From Saprospiraceae bacterium (lineage in GTDB: Bacteria; Bacteroidota; Bacteroidia; Chitinophagales; Saprospiraceae), in contig JAKVCU010000064.1 of the NCBI GenBank assembly GCA_022448955.1, positions 1 to 64,000 on the forward strand: DNA of 64,000 bases, given 5' to 3'. The position numbers were made by a program, and so were the translations under genes. This document shows positions 18,572 through 28,012 of the stretch, one piece after another (positions within the stretch are counted from its first letter, which is position 1; every line of letters begins with the position of its first letter). The notes under the pieces were generated by a model that did no database searches, was not told the origin of the DNA, and saw only the letters and a list, made by a program, of their open reading frames with translations.

Positions 18572-19905
18572 ATGACGATAAAGACATTTTTAAAAAAATC
18601 AGAGAATTACCCCCTGAGATGAATATAGAAGAGGTAAAAGGTTTGATCACAGGATTAACTGCTGCTCCGCTTCCGCAAAATCATTGGTTTCCAAACATCA
18701 CCCTTAGAAATATTCTTATGATCACTTTACCTACAACTGTTGTATTCAGTACCTTATTGATGCTCTTTCCTGTAAAGGAACAAGAAAAAATAGCCGTAGT
18801 AGAAAATCCTACACCAATCATTAAAGAATTGGTTGTAGATACCCCTCCTCAGAATCAATCTATACAAAGTGTGACAAGACCGATCAAAAAAGTAGAAAAA
18901 CCTAAAAGAAGTAGTATTGTAGGAAAGTTTAAGATAGATACATTAAGAGATATAAAAAGAATGCATCCGATTCTAAAGATACCAAGAGCAGTTCTGGTAT
19001 TAGATATAGAACCTTTAGTTGATCATACGGCCCAAAAGAAAGATTCCGTCGCAAATTTGAATGTCCAAATTGGAAAGAATTGCGAGCTGTTCCAAGGAAA
19101 TATTAGTCGGTTTAGCATGTACTTAAAGACCTATTTATTAGAAGATGGTTTATATAAATTGAAAGATGGAAAACTTAGAATTTCTTTTTTTAATTCAAAA
19201 ATCGTCATCAATAGGAGACTTATCCCAGAAAAATTACAAGAAAAGTATGCTATATTTTTTGCCAAGAATCAAATCATCCCTTGCCCAGTCTTTATCATAG
19301 AAATCACCAAAAAATATATCGCAGCTGGGAAAATTACACTAAATGGTTTTAAAGGTAGAGTAGAAGGTAGTATTACACTAAATGATTTAAATAAGATTAA
19401 AATCGAAGATATACAACCCATCGGCACGATTAGAAAAAAAAGAAACGTAGAGGATTTTCATAGCCTTGTTTTAAGGGGGGATACAGAGGTGCATATCAAA
19501 GATGGAGAATTACCCAGCGTTTGGCTAGAATTAGCAAATATTGAGGAAGAAGCAGTTATTACTTCCGTTGATCAAAGCGTTTTGACGATTGATGCTATGA
19601 GCCTAGGGCATGGTCAAAATGCTACAGTTCGAGTATTTATAGAAGCACCAATTTATCGATCTATCATAGTAGAAGATATGGCCAAAGTAGTAAGCAAGCG
19701 AGCTATTATGGCGGAAGATTTATCCATTATAGTGCGACATCAAGCTGAAGCAAAACTAGAAATTGATGCAGAAGAAGTGACAATAGATGTCATCAGTGGC
19801 GACTTAGTTGTTTTTGGAAGAGCAGGCCAACAAATTATTACAGGTAGACCACCTTTACATCAAGGCTCTTTTGATAATAGCAGATTGAAAGTTAAAGCCC
19901 AATAA
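18568..19905 (+). CDS. Membrane anti-sigma-like protein with C-terminal GIN domain
   Basis: A 445-residue protein coupled to the upstream sigma gene. The first 45 residues are cytosolic (DKDIFKKIRELPPEM), one transmembrane helix occupies about 48-68, and a charged proline-containing linker follows. Residues about 300-445 resemble the GIN/DUF2807 beta-helix domain (FHSLVLRGDTEVHI, LTIDAMSLG, VEDMAKVVSKRAI, VTIDVISGDLVV), here placed extracytoplasmically. The arrangement resembles an anti-sigma factor whose external half senses envelope state; no classical zinc anti-sigma motif is present. Function is inferred from genomic coupling. Confidence 0.6.
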   Translation: MNDDKDIFKKIRELPPEMNIEEVKGLITGLTAAPLPQNHWFPNITLRNILMITLPTTVVFSTLLMLFPVKEQEKIAVVENPTPIIKELVVDTPPQNQSIQSVTRPIKKVEKPKRSSIVGKFKIDTLRDIKRMHPILKIPRAVLVLDIEPLVDHTAQKKDSVANLNVQIGKNCELFQGNISRFSMYLKTYLLEDGLYKLKDGKLRISFFNSKIVINRRLIPEKLQEKYAIFFAKNQIIPCPVFIIEITKKYIAAGKITLNGFKGRVEGSITLNDLNKIKIEDIQPIGTIRKKRNVEDFHSLVLRGDTEVHIKDGELPSVWLELANIEEEAVITSVDQSVLTIDAMSLGHGQNATVRVFIEAPIYRSIIVEDMAKVVSKRAIMAEDLSIIVRHQAEAKLEIDAEEVTIDVISGDLVVFGRAGQQIITGRPPLHQGSFDNSRLKVKAQ

Positions 19906-19913
19906 GAAAAAAA

Positions 19914-19934
19914 GAGGTGCTTTAAAAGCACCTC
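19914..19934 (-). terminator. Intrinsic terminator for leftward PNPOx-like gene
   Basis: GAGGTGC (19914-19920) pairs with GCACCTC (19928-19934), extendable by three A-T pairs. On the leftward strand the stem is followed by seven T residues, so it terminates the PNPOx-family gene; rightward no T-tract follows. Confidence 0.75.
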
Positions 19935-19953
19935 TGCATAAATCGGATGATTT

Positions 19954-20610
19954 CTAGAGACGGGATAGCAATTGTTTAACGCTATTGGCTGTTTCAATAC
20001 CTGGCGTTAAGCGTTCGTCAGCTTCGGCTTCGCCCCATTTTAATTCACAAGGGACAACTCCTGCCCATATAGGCAATGCATAATCTTCTTTTTCATCTCC
20101 AGGGCCACCCGTACGAATTTTGGCGGAAGCCTGGTCGATATCAAGGCGTAAAACAGTCGTTGCTTTTAGTTCTTTTTCAATAGGTTGGCGACTTTCGTCC
20201 CAACGATCCTTCAGAATTTGCTCAGATACAATGCGCAATCCTTCCAACTTCTCTTCTCCTTCCACTAGTCTGGCCGTACCAAATACTACCGCTGATCGAT
20301 AATTCATAGAGTGGTGGAAAGCAGAACGTGCTAGCACGAGTCCGTCCAAATGGGTAACCGTCAAACATACCGGAATTCCTTTTTCCAAGTTTAGCATCAT
20401 ACGGCTAGTCGTAGCACCATGCAGATAAATGGTATCATCTTTCCTTCCATAAGCAGTAGGAATGACAAAAGGCTGTTCATCAACAGAAAAACCCACATGA
20501 CACAAAAATGCCGCATCTAAGATCGGATAAATGGTTGCTCGATCATAGTGTCCTCGTTTGGGAACTCTTTTGACTTTATTTCTTACATCAATTGGATAGT
20601 TATTTTTCAT
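19954..20610 (-). CDS. Pyridoxamine 5'-phosphate oxidase-family flavoprotein
   Basis: A 218-residue split-barrel FMN-binding protein of the NimA/PNPOx-like group. Features: RGHYDRATIYPILDAAFLCHVGF at the N-terminus (in two shorter blocks, RGHYDRATIY and DAAFLCHVGF), VIPTAYGRKDDTIYLHGA, and NYRSAVVFGTARLV. The family includes nitroimidazole reductases and heme- or flavin-binding oxidoreductases; the substrate is unknown. It is divergent from a MocR-type regulator with only 81 nt between them, a common pairing that suggests control by that regulator and a link to vitamin B6 or flavin metabolism. Confidence 0.85.
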   Translation of the reverse strand: MKNNYPIDVRNKVKRVPKRGHYDRATIYPILDAAFLCHVGFSVDEQPFVIPTAYGRKDDTIYLHGATTSRMMLNLEKGIPVCLTVTHLDGLVLARSAFHHSMNYRSAVVFGTARLVEGEEKLEGLRIVSEQILKDRWDESRQPIEKELKATTVLRLDIDQASAKIRTGGPGDEKEDYALPIWAGVVPCELKWGEAEADERLTPGIETANSVKQLLSRL

Positions 20611-20644
20611 ATCTACTCTTTTTTTTCACAAAAGTAGTATCTTT

Positions 20645-20689
20645 CTGGACTAGCTAATAGAGCCAGTTTTTATAAATTAAACAGTCCAG
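20645..20689. promoter_or_regulatory. Candidate MocR operator in divergent promoter
   Basis: A 7-bp inverted pair ctggact (20645-20651) and agtccag (20683-20689) flanks the divergent start region, with an additional ccag half-site at 20662-20665. Dyad or direct half-sites in such places often bind MocR proteins. Inference. Confidence 0.35.
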
Positions 20690-20691
20690 TT

Positions 20692-22146
20692 GTGTTGCCA
20701 TTTCAAAATTTGATTCAAATTCAGCGCAAAGCTGATTTACCAATTTATATACAGATCGTGAATCAATTGATCCAGTTGATTCAAAAAGGACAGTTACGGG
20801 CAGGGACAAAATTGCCAGGTAGTCGAAAGTTAGCTTCTCTTTTAGAAGTGAATAGAAACACGACGGTTAGAGTGTATGAAGAGTTAGAAGCGGGTGGTTG
20901 GATTGATTTGATTCCTCACAAAGGAGCTTTTGTGGTTGATTCTATACCTGATTACCGAATGCAGGAATGGAAAGAAGACTCTGATTTAAAGATGACTGCA
21001 CCCTTTGAATTTTATGACTTCCCGAACTTGACCCCTCCACGAAAAAGTAGGATAACGATTGGATTTGATGATGGCTTGCCAGATGTTCGGCTTGCACCTG
21101 TGGATGATTTGGCGAAAGCCTATCGAAAAGCACTTTTACGCTTGGCCGATGATCAGAATTTACGATATAGTGATGGTCTGGGGAATATACGGTTGAGGAA
21201 TGCCCTTGCCGAAATGTTGAATGCTACTAGGGGCATGAACGTACAAAAGGAGCATATTCTGATCACAAGGGGTACTATTATGGCTATTTATTTGGCGATG
21301 GCTACCACTATTCGTCCTAGAGATAAAGTAATAGTAGGAGCCCAAAATTACTCAACGGCGAATATGTTGATTCGTCATTTTGGAGGAGAACTCTGTACGG
21401 TACCAGTTGATGAAAAAGGGATAGTCGTAGATGCTGTAGAGCTTATGGTGAAAAAACAAAATATCCGCGCCATTTATGTCACCTCTCACCATCATCATCC
21501 AACTACGGTTACTTTAAGTCCAGATCGTCGCCTGCGTTTGATTCAGTTGGCATATCAGTATGGCTTTGCGATATTGGAAGATGATTATGATTTTGATTAT
21601 CACTATGATAATACGCCAGTCTTGCCTTTGGCAAGCCATGATACGGAAGGAATGGTATTGTATTTTGGATCATTTACGAAGACGATTGCTCCTGCTTTTC
21701 GAGTAGGATATTTGGTTGCTTCCGCAAATTTGATTCAGCGTTTAAGTAAATTGAGAAAAATCCTAGATCGACAAGGTGATTTAGTGTTAGAGGAAGCGAT
21801 TGCTGATCTAATAGAAGATGGGACGATAAGAAGGCATTTAAGGAAATCGTGGCGCATTTATAAAAAGCGGAGAGATATTTGTAGTGCATATTTAAAATCT
21901 GAAGTAGGGAATGTGTTTGATTTTCAAGTACCCAAAGGTGGCTTGGCGATTTGGGCTAAGGTAGATCTAGCTTTTCCTTTGGATAAATTGCGCGAGAAGG
22001 CACAGCGAGTGGATTTGCATTTATTTGATCCTTCTTTTGAATCTGCACAATCTTTAAATGCTTGTAGATTAGGTTTTGCGTCGCTTAATGAACAAGAACT
22101 GAGTAAAAGCATTGATGTATTGGGACGACTTATTCAAGAATTTTAA
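20692..22146 (+). CDS. MocR/PdxR-type GntR-family regulator with aminotransferase domain
   Basis: A 484-residue regulator. A winged helix-turn-helix of the GntR family covers about 12-80 (LPIYIQIVNQLIQLIQKG, LPGSRKLASLLEVNRNT, VRVYEELEAGGWI). A class-I aminotransferase-like domain follows with the PLP-binding lysine in FGSFTKTIAPAFRVGY and the ILEDDYDFDY Asp motif. PLP or its aldimine acts as effector in this family. The frame starts at a GTG (20692; a TTG follows): MLPFQNLIQI matches typical family starts and no ATG lies closer than about residue 87. It is divergent from the PNPOx-like gene and probably controls it. Confidence 0.88.
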   Translation: MLPFQNLIQIQRKADLPIYIQIVNQLIQLIQKGQLRAGTKLPGSRKLASLLEVNRNTTVRVYEELEAGGWIDLIPHKGAFVVDSIPDYRMQEWKEDSDLKMTAPFEFYDFPNLTPPRKSRITIGFDDGLPDVRLAPVDDLAKAYRKALLRLADDQNLRYSDGLGNIRLRNALAEMLNATRGMNVQKEHILITRGTIMAIYLAMATTIRPRDKVIVGAQNYSTANMLIRHFGGELCTVPVDEKGIVVDAVELMVKKQNIRAIYVTSHHHHPTTVTLSPDRRLRLIQLAYQYGFAILEDDYDFDYHYDNTPVLPLASHDTEGMVLYFGSFTKTIAPAFRVGYLVASANLIQRLSKLRKILDRQGDLVLEEAIADLIEDGTIRRHLRKSWRIYKKRRDICSAYLKSEVGNVFDFQVPKGGLAIWAKVDLAFPLDKLREKAQRVDLHLFDPSFESAQSLNACRLGFASLNEQELSKSIDVLGRLIQEF

Positions 22147-22164
22147 ATGATACAAATAAAAAGT

Positions 22165-23310
22165 ATGAAAAAGCTTCTTCTTTTGGTAGGCCTATTTGTT
22201 TCTTTAGTAGCATTTGGTCAAGACTATTACCCTTCCAGATGGGAATGGGAAGAAAAATCACCGCTTACTTTTGGTATAGATACTGCACAATTAAATGCAG
22301 CCATCCAGTTTGCTCATGACCACGAATATGAAGGAGAAAAAGATTTAAGGAGAGCGATTCTGAAAGGCTTTTCGTATGAACCTTATCATAAAATTTTAGG
22401 CCCCACCAAGCGCAGAGGCGGCCCTGCCGGAATGATCTTAAAAGATGGCTATGTTATTGCTAAATGGGGTGATACGAAGCGAGTGGATATGACCTTTAGT
22501 GTGACTAAAAGTTATTTGTCAACAGTTGCAGGTTTAGCTGTAGATGCAGGTTTGATTCAATCGGTAGATGATAAAGTTAAGCAGTATGTCTGGGATGATA
22601 CTTTTAGAGGAGAGCATAATGGAAAAATTTCTTGGAGACATTTATTGAATCAATCTTCTGATTGGTCGGGGCAGCTATTTGGTTTGTATGATTGGGCAGA
22701 TCGTCCACCAAGAGAAGGCGATATTGATGATTGGCGCTACCGCAAATTGCATGAACCGGGTAGGCATTATAAATACAATGATGTACGGGTGAATGTACTT
22801 TCTTATTCCTTACTTCAAGTTTGGCGAAAGCCACTTCCTCAAGTACTAAAGGAAAAAATTATGGATCCGATTGGTGCATCTACGACCTGGCGTTGGTGTG
22901 GTTATGATCATGCATTTGTAAATGTAGATGGTGTAAAAGTCCAATCTGTTAGTGGAGGTGGCCACTCAGGTGGAGGTGTATTTATTCATACAGAAGATCA
23001 TGCGCGATTTGGCCTTTTATTTTTACGAGATGGAGCGTGGGATGGCCAGCAATTGATCAGTAAAGATTGGATTAAAATGGCGACCGCTTCTTCAGAAGCA
23101 AATCCTAATTATGGGTTTATGTGGTGGTTGGATAAGTCGGCAGAAGGAGCGCGTATGCCGGCTATTTCTGAAAATGCATTTTATGCAGCAGGTTTTGGGG
23201 GCAATTATATTGTTGTTGAGCCAGAACATAATTTGGTAATCGTTACGCGTTGGTTAAGTCCTCGAAAAATGAATGAATTTGTGGAACAGGTTTTGGAAAG
23301 TATGAAATAG
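22165..23310 (+). CDS. Secreted serine hydrolase, class C beta-lactamase fold
   Basis: About 381 residues with a signal peptide (KKLLLLVGLFVSLVAFGQ). The penicillin-binding-protein fold is shown by the SxxK motif FSVTKSYL (Ser112 in this numbering), a second catalytic Tyr in KYNDVRVN, and HSGGGVF in place of KTG. Such proteins are esterases, DD-peptidase relatives or peptidases rather than antibiotic-inactivating enzymes. I prefer the ATG at 22165 (MKKL) to the one at 22147 that abuts the preceding stop codon. It follows the MocR gene with no gap and may be co-transcribed. Confidence 0.82.
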   Translation: MKKLLLLVGLFVSLVAFGQDYYPSRWEWEEKSPLTFGIDTAQLNAAIQFAHDHEYEGEKDLRRAILKGFSYEPYHKILGPTKRRGGPAGMILKDGYVIAKWGDTKRVDMTFSVTKSYLSTVAGLAVDAGLIQSVDDKVKQYVWDDTFRGEHNGKISWRHLLNQSSDWSGQLFGLYDWADRPPREGDIDDWRYRKLHEPGRHYKYNDVRVNVLSYSLLQVWRKPLPQVLKEKIMDPIGASTTWRWCGYDHAFVNVDGVKVQSVSGGGHSGGGVFIHTEDHARFGLLFLRDGAWDGQQLISKDWIKMATASSEANPNYGFMWWLDKSAEGARMPAISENAFYAAGFGGNYIVVEPEHNLVIVTRWLSPRKMNEFVEQVLESMK

Positions 23311-23354
23311 TGGAACTTTTTATCTTTCGAAGATAGTTTTAGAAATAAAAGATA

Positions 23355-24356
23355 ATGGGAGGTAATCTTTTCAAATTAGGCCGGCTGCCGAAGGCAGACT
23401 ATTTGCGTTTGGAAAACAAAGTGGTGGCTTATTTAGATGAAAAATTGCCCAATGCTTATCGAATTCCAAGGTATTATACGAACAAGGCTGATTTTGGAGA
23501 TATGGATATCATTCTATGTGCAGAAGAATTGCCAAAAGCATGGCCCCTATTTCGATTGGAGATCGCTAAAGAGCTTGGAATAACACAATATCAAATGAGT
23601 GGGCAGTTATTTAGTACGGTCTTGGAAGGTTTTCAAGTTGATTTTTTCTTACGAGCTCGTACCCACTTTGAAACAAGCTATCACTATCTCTCTTTTAATG
23701 ATATTGGCAATTTGATTGGAAAAATCTTCAAAAGATTCAATTTAAAATATGGGGAAGTAGGGTTGGAGTACGTCTTTCGCAGAGTGGGGGGAAGTTATAA
23801 AAAAGATATTCTCGTTTCTAAAGATTTTCAACAAATTTATGCTTTTCTAGGATTGGATTATGAAAAATGGGCAAAGGGATTCGAAAGTAGAGAAGAAATG
23901 TTTGATTGGGTGATGGCCAGCCCTTATTTTTCAGTCACACCTTATGATAAGAAGGAAGCAAAGCTTCAAAAAAGAGAGCGAACGCGCAAAACAATGCAGC
24001 GATTCTATGAATATTTAGAAGAAAAGAATATTCAAAAAACATACAAATACGCAGAGCACAAAGAGGATTATTTACCTCTTATTGTTACTTATTTTCCTAA
24101 AAGCAATTTGATCGAACAGATAAAAGAAGAAAGAGCAAAGGAAGCCCGAGCAAATGTAATCAAAGCCAAATATAATGGAAGGATAGTGATGTCATTATTT
24201 CCGGAGCTAAAGGCTAAACAACTTGGCCACTTCATGCAATTATTTAGCGAAAGCCTTGGGGAAGATGCAGAACAATGGTTGTATGAATGGCCAAAAGAAG
24301 AAATTATACGAAGACTTAAACAATATTTCAGGCTTTACAATGAAGATATACTCTAA
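23355..24356 (+). CDS. Nucleotidyltransferase-like protein of unknown function
   Basis: A 333-residue protein, not recognised as a named family. It begins MGGNLFKLGRLPK. Residues 35-110 contain ADFGDMDIIL followed by FQVDFFL, a DxD plus later D arrangement as in the polymerase-beta nucleotidyltransferase fold. The remainder is helix-rich and highly charged (KKEAKLQKRERTRKTM, KEERAKEARANVIKAKYNG), compatible with nucleic-acid binding. Whether it adds nucleotides, acts on RNA ends or is a toxin-like NTase cannot be told. No antitoxin-like small ORF is adjacent. It is followed by a strong terminator, so it ends its transcript. Confidence 0.5.
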   Translation: MGGNLFKLGRLPKADYLRLENKVVAYLDEKLPNAYRIPRYYTNKADFGDMDIILCAEELPKAWPLFRLEIAKELGITQYQMSGQLFSTVLEGFQVDFFLRARTHFETSYHYLSFNDIGNLIGKIFKRFNLKYGEVGLEYVFRRVGGSYKKDILVSKDFQQIYAFLGLDYEKWAKGFESREEMFDWVMASPYFSVTPYDKKEAKLQKRERTRKTMQRFYEYLEEKNIQKTYKYAEHKEDYLPLIVTYFPKSNLIEQIKEERAKEARANVIKAKYNGRIVMSLFPELKAKQLGHFMQLFSESLGEDAEQWLYEWPKEEIIRRLKQYFRLYNEDIL

Positions 24357-24386
24357 TGAAAAGGGAAAATACTCAATGAGTTTATC

Positions 24387-24426
24387 AAAAATCCCAAGTT
24401 CGTTAATCAATGAATTTGGGATTTTT
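24387..24426 (+). terminator. Intrinsic terminator after the NTase-like gene
   Basis: Fifteen-bp stem, left arm 24387-24401 and right arm 24412-24426, one mismatch or wobble, 10-nt loop, with T-rich right side (ATTTTT). Works rightward. Confidence 0.8.
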
Positions 24427-24532
24427 CATTTGTAGGTAGGTGAAAAACTGAAAATTGTCTAGTTTTGAAAGCGTATTAGTATTCTGCACAAAATAATTCT
24501 CCTGCTTTACTTAGTCAAAAAATGGATTAGAC

Positions 24533-26956
24533 ATGCGATTAGTTATTAGTTCACTATTCTTTTTCCTCTTTAGTTTTTCTGCTTATGGGCAATCTTCCTT
24601 GGCGGAAATGACAGAGGGGATGCAAGCTTACAATGGTTATTTTAACTTTTTTTGGGATGAGGATAAGGGAAAGCTTTGGTTAGAAGTAGATAAATTAGAC
24701 CATGAATTTCTTTATGTCAATTCTTTGCCAGCAGGCTTGGGATCGAATGATATTGGCTTGGATCGAAATCAGCTAGGTAATACTCGAGTAGTAAAGTTTA
24801 TTAAAAGTGGACCTAAAGTGTTGCTGATTCAGCCAAATTACGATTACAGGGCTGTGAGTGATAATGAAGATGAGCGCAAATCGGTTGAGGAGGCTTTTGC
24901 TCAATCTGTACTTTGGGGATTTTCTTCAAAACAAACATCGGATGGTAAGCTATTGATCGATATAACTAAGTTTTTGCTGCGTGATGCGCATGGTGTTGCT
25001 GCTCGTTTGAAACAACGCAAACAAGGTAGTTACAAAGTAGATGCCTCTCGCTCAGTGATCTATCTTGGCCGAACAAAAAACTTTCCACAGAATAGTGAGT
25101 TTGAGGCTATGATCACTTTTACTGGAGATGGTAGTGGCAGGTGGGTACGTTCTATAGCACCTTCCTCGGATGCCTTGACGGTACGTATGCATCATTCTTT
25201 CGTAGCGCTACCGGATGACAATTACACACCAAGGGTCTTTGATCCTCGTTCGGGATACAATGCACGCTCTTATCAGGATTATGCCACACCAATTGATCAA
25301 TCTTTGACTAAGCGATTTATTCCTCGGCACCGATTGAAAAAGAAAAATCCAAAAGCAAAATTGAGTGAGCCGGTCGAGCCGATTATTTACTATTTAGATA
25401 GAGGCGCACCAGAGCCCATCAAGTCTGCCTTGATAGAAGGAGCAAGTTGGTGGAATCAAGCTTACGAAGCAGCAGGGTTTAAAAATGCTTTTCAAGTTAA
25501 AGTCTTGCCAGTGGGGGCAGATCCTATGGATGTAAGGTATAATGTCATTAATTGGGTACACCGTTCTACTCGTGGTTGGTCATATGGTAGTTCTGTGACA
25601 GATCCACGGACAGGAGAAATTATTAAAGGGCATGTATTATTGGGTTCTTTGAGAGTACGTCAAGATTTTATGATTGCTCAAGGATTAGTAGATGCTTATG
25701 AATCGGGAAAAGATGTTGATCCTAGAATGTTAGAAATGGCTTTGGCACGGCTACGTCAGCTTTCTGCCCACGAAGTAGGTCATACACTGGGGCTTTCTCA
25801 CAATTTTGCGTCGAGTATCAATAATCGTTCCTCTGTAATGGATTATCCATACCCATTTATTCAGTTAAAAAGTGATGGAACACTTGATTTTTCAGAAGCT
25901 TATGATGTGGGAATCGGTGATTGGGATAAAAGAACAATCATTTATGGCTATTCTGATTTCCCGAAAGGGACAGATGAAGCAGCCGCTTTAGATGCCATTT
26001 TGAAAGAAAATATCCGACTAGGCTTACAGTATATTTCCGATCAAGATGCTCGTCCAGCACATGGTGCACATCCAAATGCGCATTTGTGGGATAATGGCGA
26101 TGCAGTAGGAGAATTTTGGCGATTGAGTGAAGTAAGAGCGGCCGCATTGGCTTCCTTTGATGAAACAAATATCCCAGAGGGTACGCCAATGGCCATGTTG
26201 GAAAATGTGCTTGTACCTTTATATTTAGCACACCGCTATCAGGTTGAAGCGCTTAGTAAAATAATTGGAGGGGTAGAATACACTTATGCAGTGAGAGGAG
26301 ATGGGCAAGTGACCAATAAAATGGTAGATGCGGAAAAGCAGCAAGAGGCACTAGATGCCATGCTAGCCAGCCTTGATCCTGATTTCTTAAAAATTTCCGA
26401 AGAAATTATTCAGTTGATTCCACCACAACCAATCGGCTATGGAAGAGGAAGAGAGCTCTTTAAAGTAAGAACAGGTTTGACTTTCGATCCAATTGGCGCT
26501 GCGGAAAGTTCTGCAAAACATACCATACAGTTTATGCTTAATCCAGAGCGTTTGGCACGAATAGTAGAGCAACATGCAAGAAATAATAAGCACATCTCCC
26601 TGAATGGCTATTTTGATAAAATTATGGTGGCCGTGAAGGTTGATCCTAGTGCAGATACCTACTCTCAAGAGTTACAACGGATGGTAGAAAAGCTAGTGGT
26701 TATGCATATTCTTCAACTAGCAGGCGATAAAGATGTGATGCCACAAGTAGCAGCGGTAGCAATGCTAAAAGTATCTGACTTACAAGCACTACTTAGAGCA
26801 GGAATGGCTTCAACAGGCGATGTGGCTCAAAAAGCACACTATACTTATTTGATGGGGTTGGTAGGCCAGTTCTCTCGTAACCCATCTGAGTTTAAGGTGC
26901 CACCATCAAAGCCAATGCCTGATGGTTCGCCAATTGGGTGTACGCACATGCACTAG
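24533..26956 (+). CDS. Secreted zinc-dependent metalloprotease (DUF5117/DUF5118-type)
   Basis: An 807-residue extracytoplasmic protease with signal peptide (1-19, SAYGQ). The zinc motif HEVGHTLGLSH lies near residue 413, with the Met-turn SSVMDYPY behind it, a metzincin-like HExxHxxGxxH pattern. N-terminal segments (GYFNFFWDEDKGKLWLEV) and WWNQAYEAAGFKNAF are typical of the DUF5117/DUF4953 zinc metalloprotease group widespread in Bacteroidota. No T9SS domain is present. Twenty-one nt separate it from the next gene. Substrate not known. Confidence 0.85.
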   Translation: MRLVISSLFFFLFSFSAYGQSSLAEMTEGMQAYNGYFNFFWDEDKGKLWLEVDKLDHEFLYVNSLPAGLGSNDIGLDRNQLGNTRVVKFIKSGPKVLLIQPNYDYRAVSDNEDERKSVEEAFAQSVLWGFSSKQTSDGKLLIDITKFLLRDAHGVAARLKQRKQGSYKVDASRSVIYLGRTKNFPQNSEFEAMITFTGDGSGRWVRSIAPSSDALTVRMHHSFVALPDDNYTPRVFDPRSGYNARSYQDYATPIDQSLTKRFIPRHRLKKKNPKAKLSEPVEPIIYYLDRGAPEPIKSALIEGASWWNQAYEAAGFKNAFQVKVLPVGADPMDVRYNVINWVHRSTRGWSYGSSVTDPRTGEIIKGHVLLGSLRVRQDFMIAQGLVDAYESGKDVDPRMLEMALARLRQLSAHEVGHTLGLSHNFASSINNRSSVMDYPYPFIQLKSDGTLDFSEAYDVGIGDWDKRTIIYGYSDFPKGTDEAAALDAILKENIRLGLQYISDQDARPAHGAHPNAHLWDNGDAVGEFWRLSEVRAAALASFDETNIPEGTPMAMLENVLVPLYLAHRYQVEALSKIIGGVEYTYAVRGDGQVTNKMVDAEKQQEALDAMLASLDPDFLKISEEIIQLIPPQPIGYGRGRELFKVRTGLTFDPIGAAESSAKHTIQFMLNPERLARIVEQHARNNKHISLNGYFDKIMVAVKVDPSADTYSQELQRMVEKLVVMHILQLAGDKDVMPQVAAVAMLKVSDLQALLRAGMASTGDVAQKAHYTYLMGLVGQFSRNPSEFKVPPSKPMPDGSPIGCTHMH

Positions 26957-26977
26957 AAATTTGCTAAAAAATGTCCC

Positions 26978-27832
26978 ATGATTAAGTATTGTAATATCAA
27001 CGGAACGATCGTAAAAATGGATCGTGCAAGCATTCCTATCAATGATGTTGGTTTGTTGAGAGGTTATGGTATGTTTGACTATTTTATTTTTGAGAAACAG
27101 TTTCCTTTCTTTTTTGATGATTATCTCGATCGTTTTTACAATTCTGCCAAAGCAATGGACTTGGTCGTTCCCATGGAACGATCCGTATTAAAAAGGCAAA
27201 TCTTAGAATTGATTCATTTGAATCAAGAAGAAGAGGGTGGACTCAGGCTGTTATTGACAGCAGGAACTTCAATTGATGGATCAGGAATGGGACGCCCTAA
27301 TTTGGCATTGGTACAATATAAAAGGCCACGTTATCCAGAAGAGTGCTTTACAGTAGGCTCAAAAGTAATATCTACGAATTATCAGCGCTTCATGGCAGAG
27401 GTAAAGACCACCAACTATTTTGTAGCTTTGAAAATGGCAAAAGAAATTGAAGCGGCAGGAGCCGTTGACGTGTTGTATCATCACGAGGGTTGGATTAGAG
27501 AATCTGCTCGTGCCAATGCTTTCTTTTTAACAAAAAAGGGAACGATAGTCACACCCAATGAAGGGGTGCTAAAGGGGATTACGCGAAAGAACCTAATCAC
27601 AGCATTAGAAGGTAAGATAGAAGTGGAGGAAAGACCTATCCATATGGATGAATTAGCTTCCTTTGAAGAAGCTTATTTAACGAGTAGCATTCGATCGGTG
27701 ATGCCGATTATTCAAATTGATGATATAAAGATTGGAACTGGGACTATTGGACCTATATTTAAAAAGGTAGAAAGCTACTTAACCACTCTACGTAAGAAAA
27801 GACACGATGAAGATCGTGGAGCTACCATATAA
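26978..27832 (+). CDS. Class IV aminotransferase (D-amino acid / branched-chain type)
   Basis: A 284-residue PLP enzyme of fold type IV. It shows the start NDVGLLRGYGMFDYF, the PLP-lysine environment NYFVALKMAKEI (Lys near residue 152), VDVLYHHEGWIRESARANAF and EAYLTSSIRSVMPI. Members include branched-chain aminotransferases, D-alanine aminotransferases and aminodeoxychorismate lyase; sequence alone does not separate them here, and the length favours the short (D-amino acid or lyase) branch. Confidence 0.85.
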   Translation: MIKYCNINGTIVKMDRASIPINDVGLLRGYGMFDYFIFEKQFPFFFDDYLDRFYNSAKAMDLVVPMERSVLKRQILELIHLNQEEEGGLRLLLTAGTSIDGSGMGRPNLALVQYKRPRYPEECFTVGSKVISTNYQRFMAEVKTTNYFVALKMAKEIEAAGAVDVLYHHEGWIRESARANAFFLTKKGTIVTPNEGVLKGITRKNLITALEGKIEVEERPIHMDELASFEEAYLTSSIRSVMPIIQIDDIKIGTGTIGPIFKKVESYLTTLRKKRHDEDRGATI

Positions 27833-28012
27833 TAAGTGTATTTTTGCACTCGATAAAGATTCTTTTTGAATCTAAAAGGGTATTTGTAGCGTTCCATCTA
27901 TGATAGAACTACAATTATTTCGCAATTTTTCTAAAAGCGCTCTCTATATACACAAATCTTTGCATGAAGTGAGCAATAAACTCTTCATGCCAAAATAACC
28001 ATTAGGAAACAA

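Noticed and set aside
22165-23310. Antibiotic-resistance beta-lactamase
   Set aside because: Has SxxK but not the KTG box of true class C enzymes; more like an esterase or peptidase.
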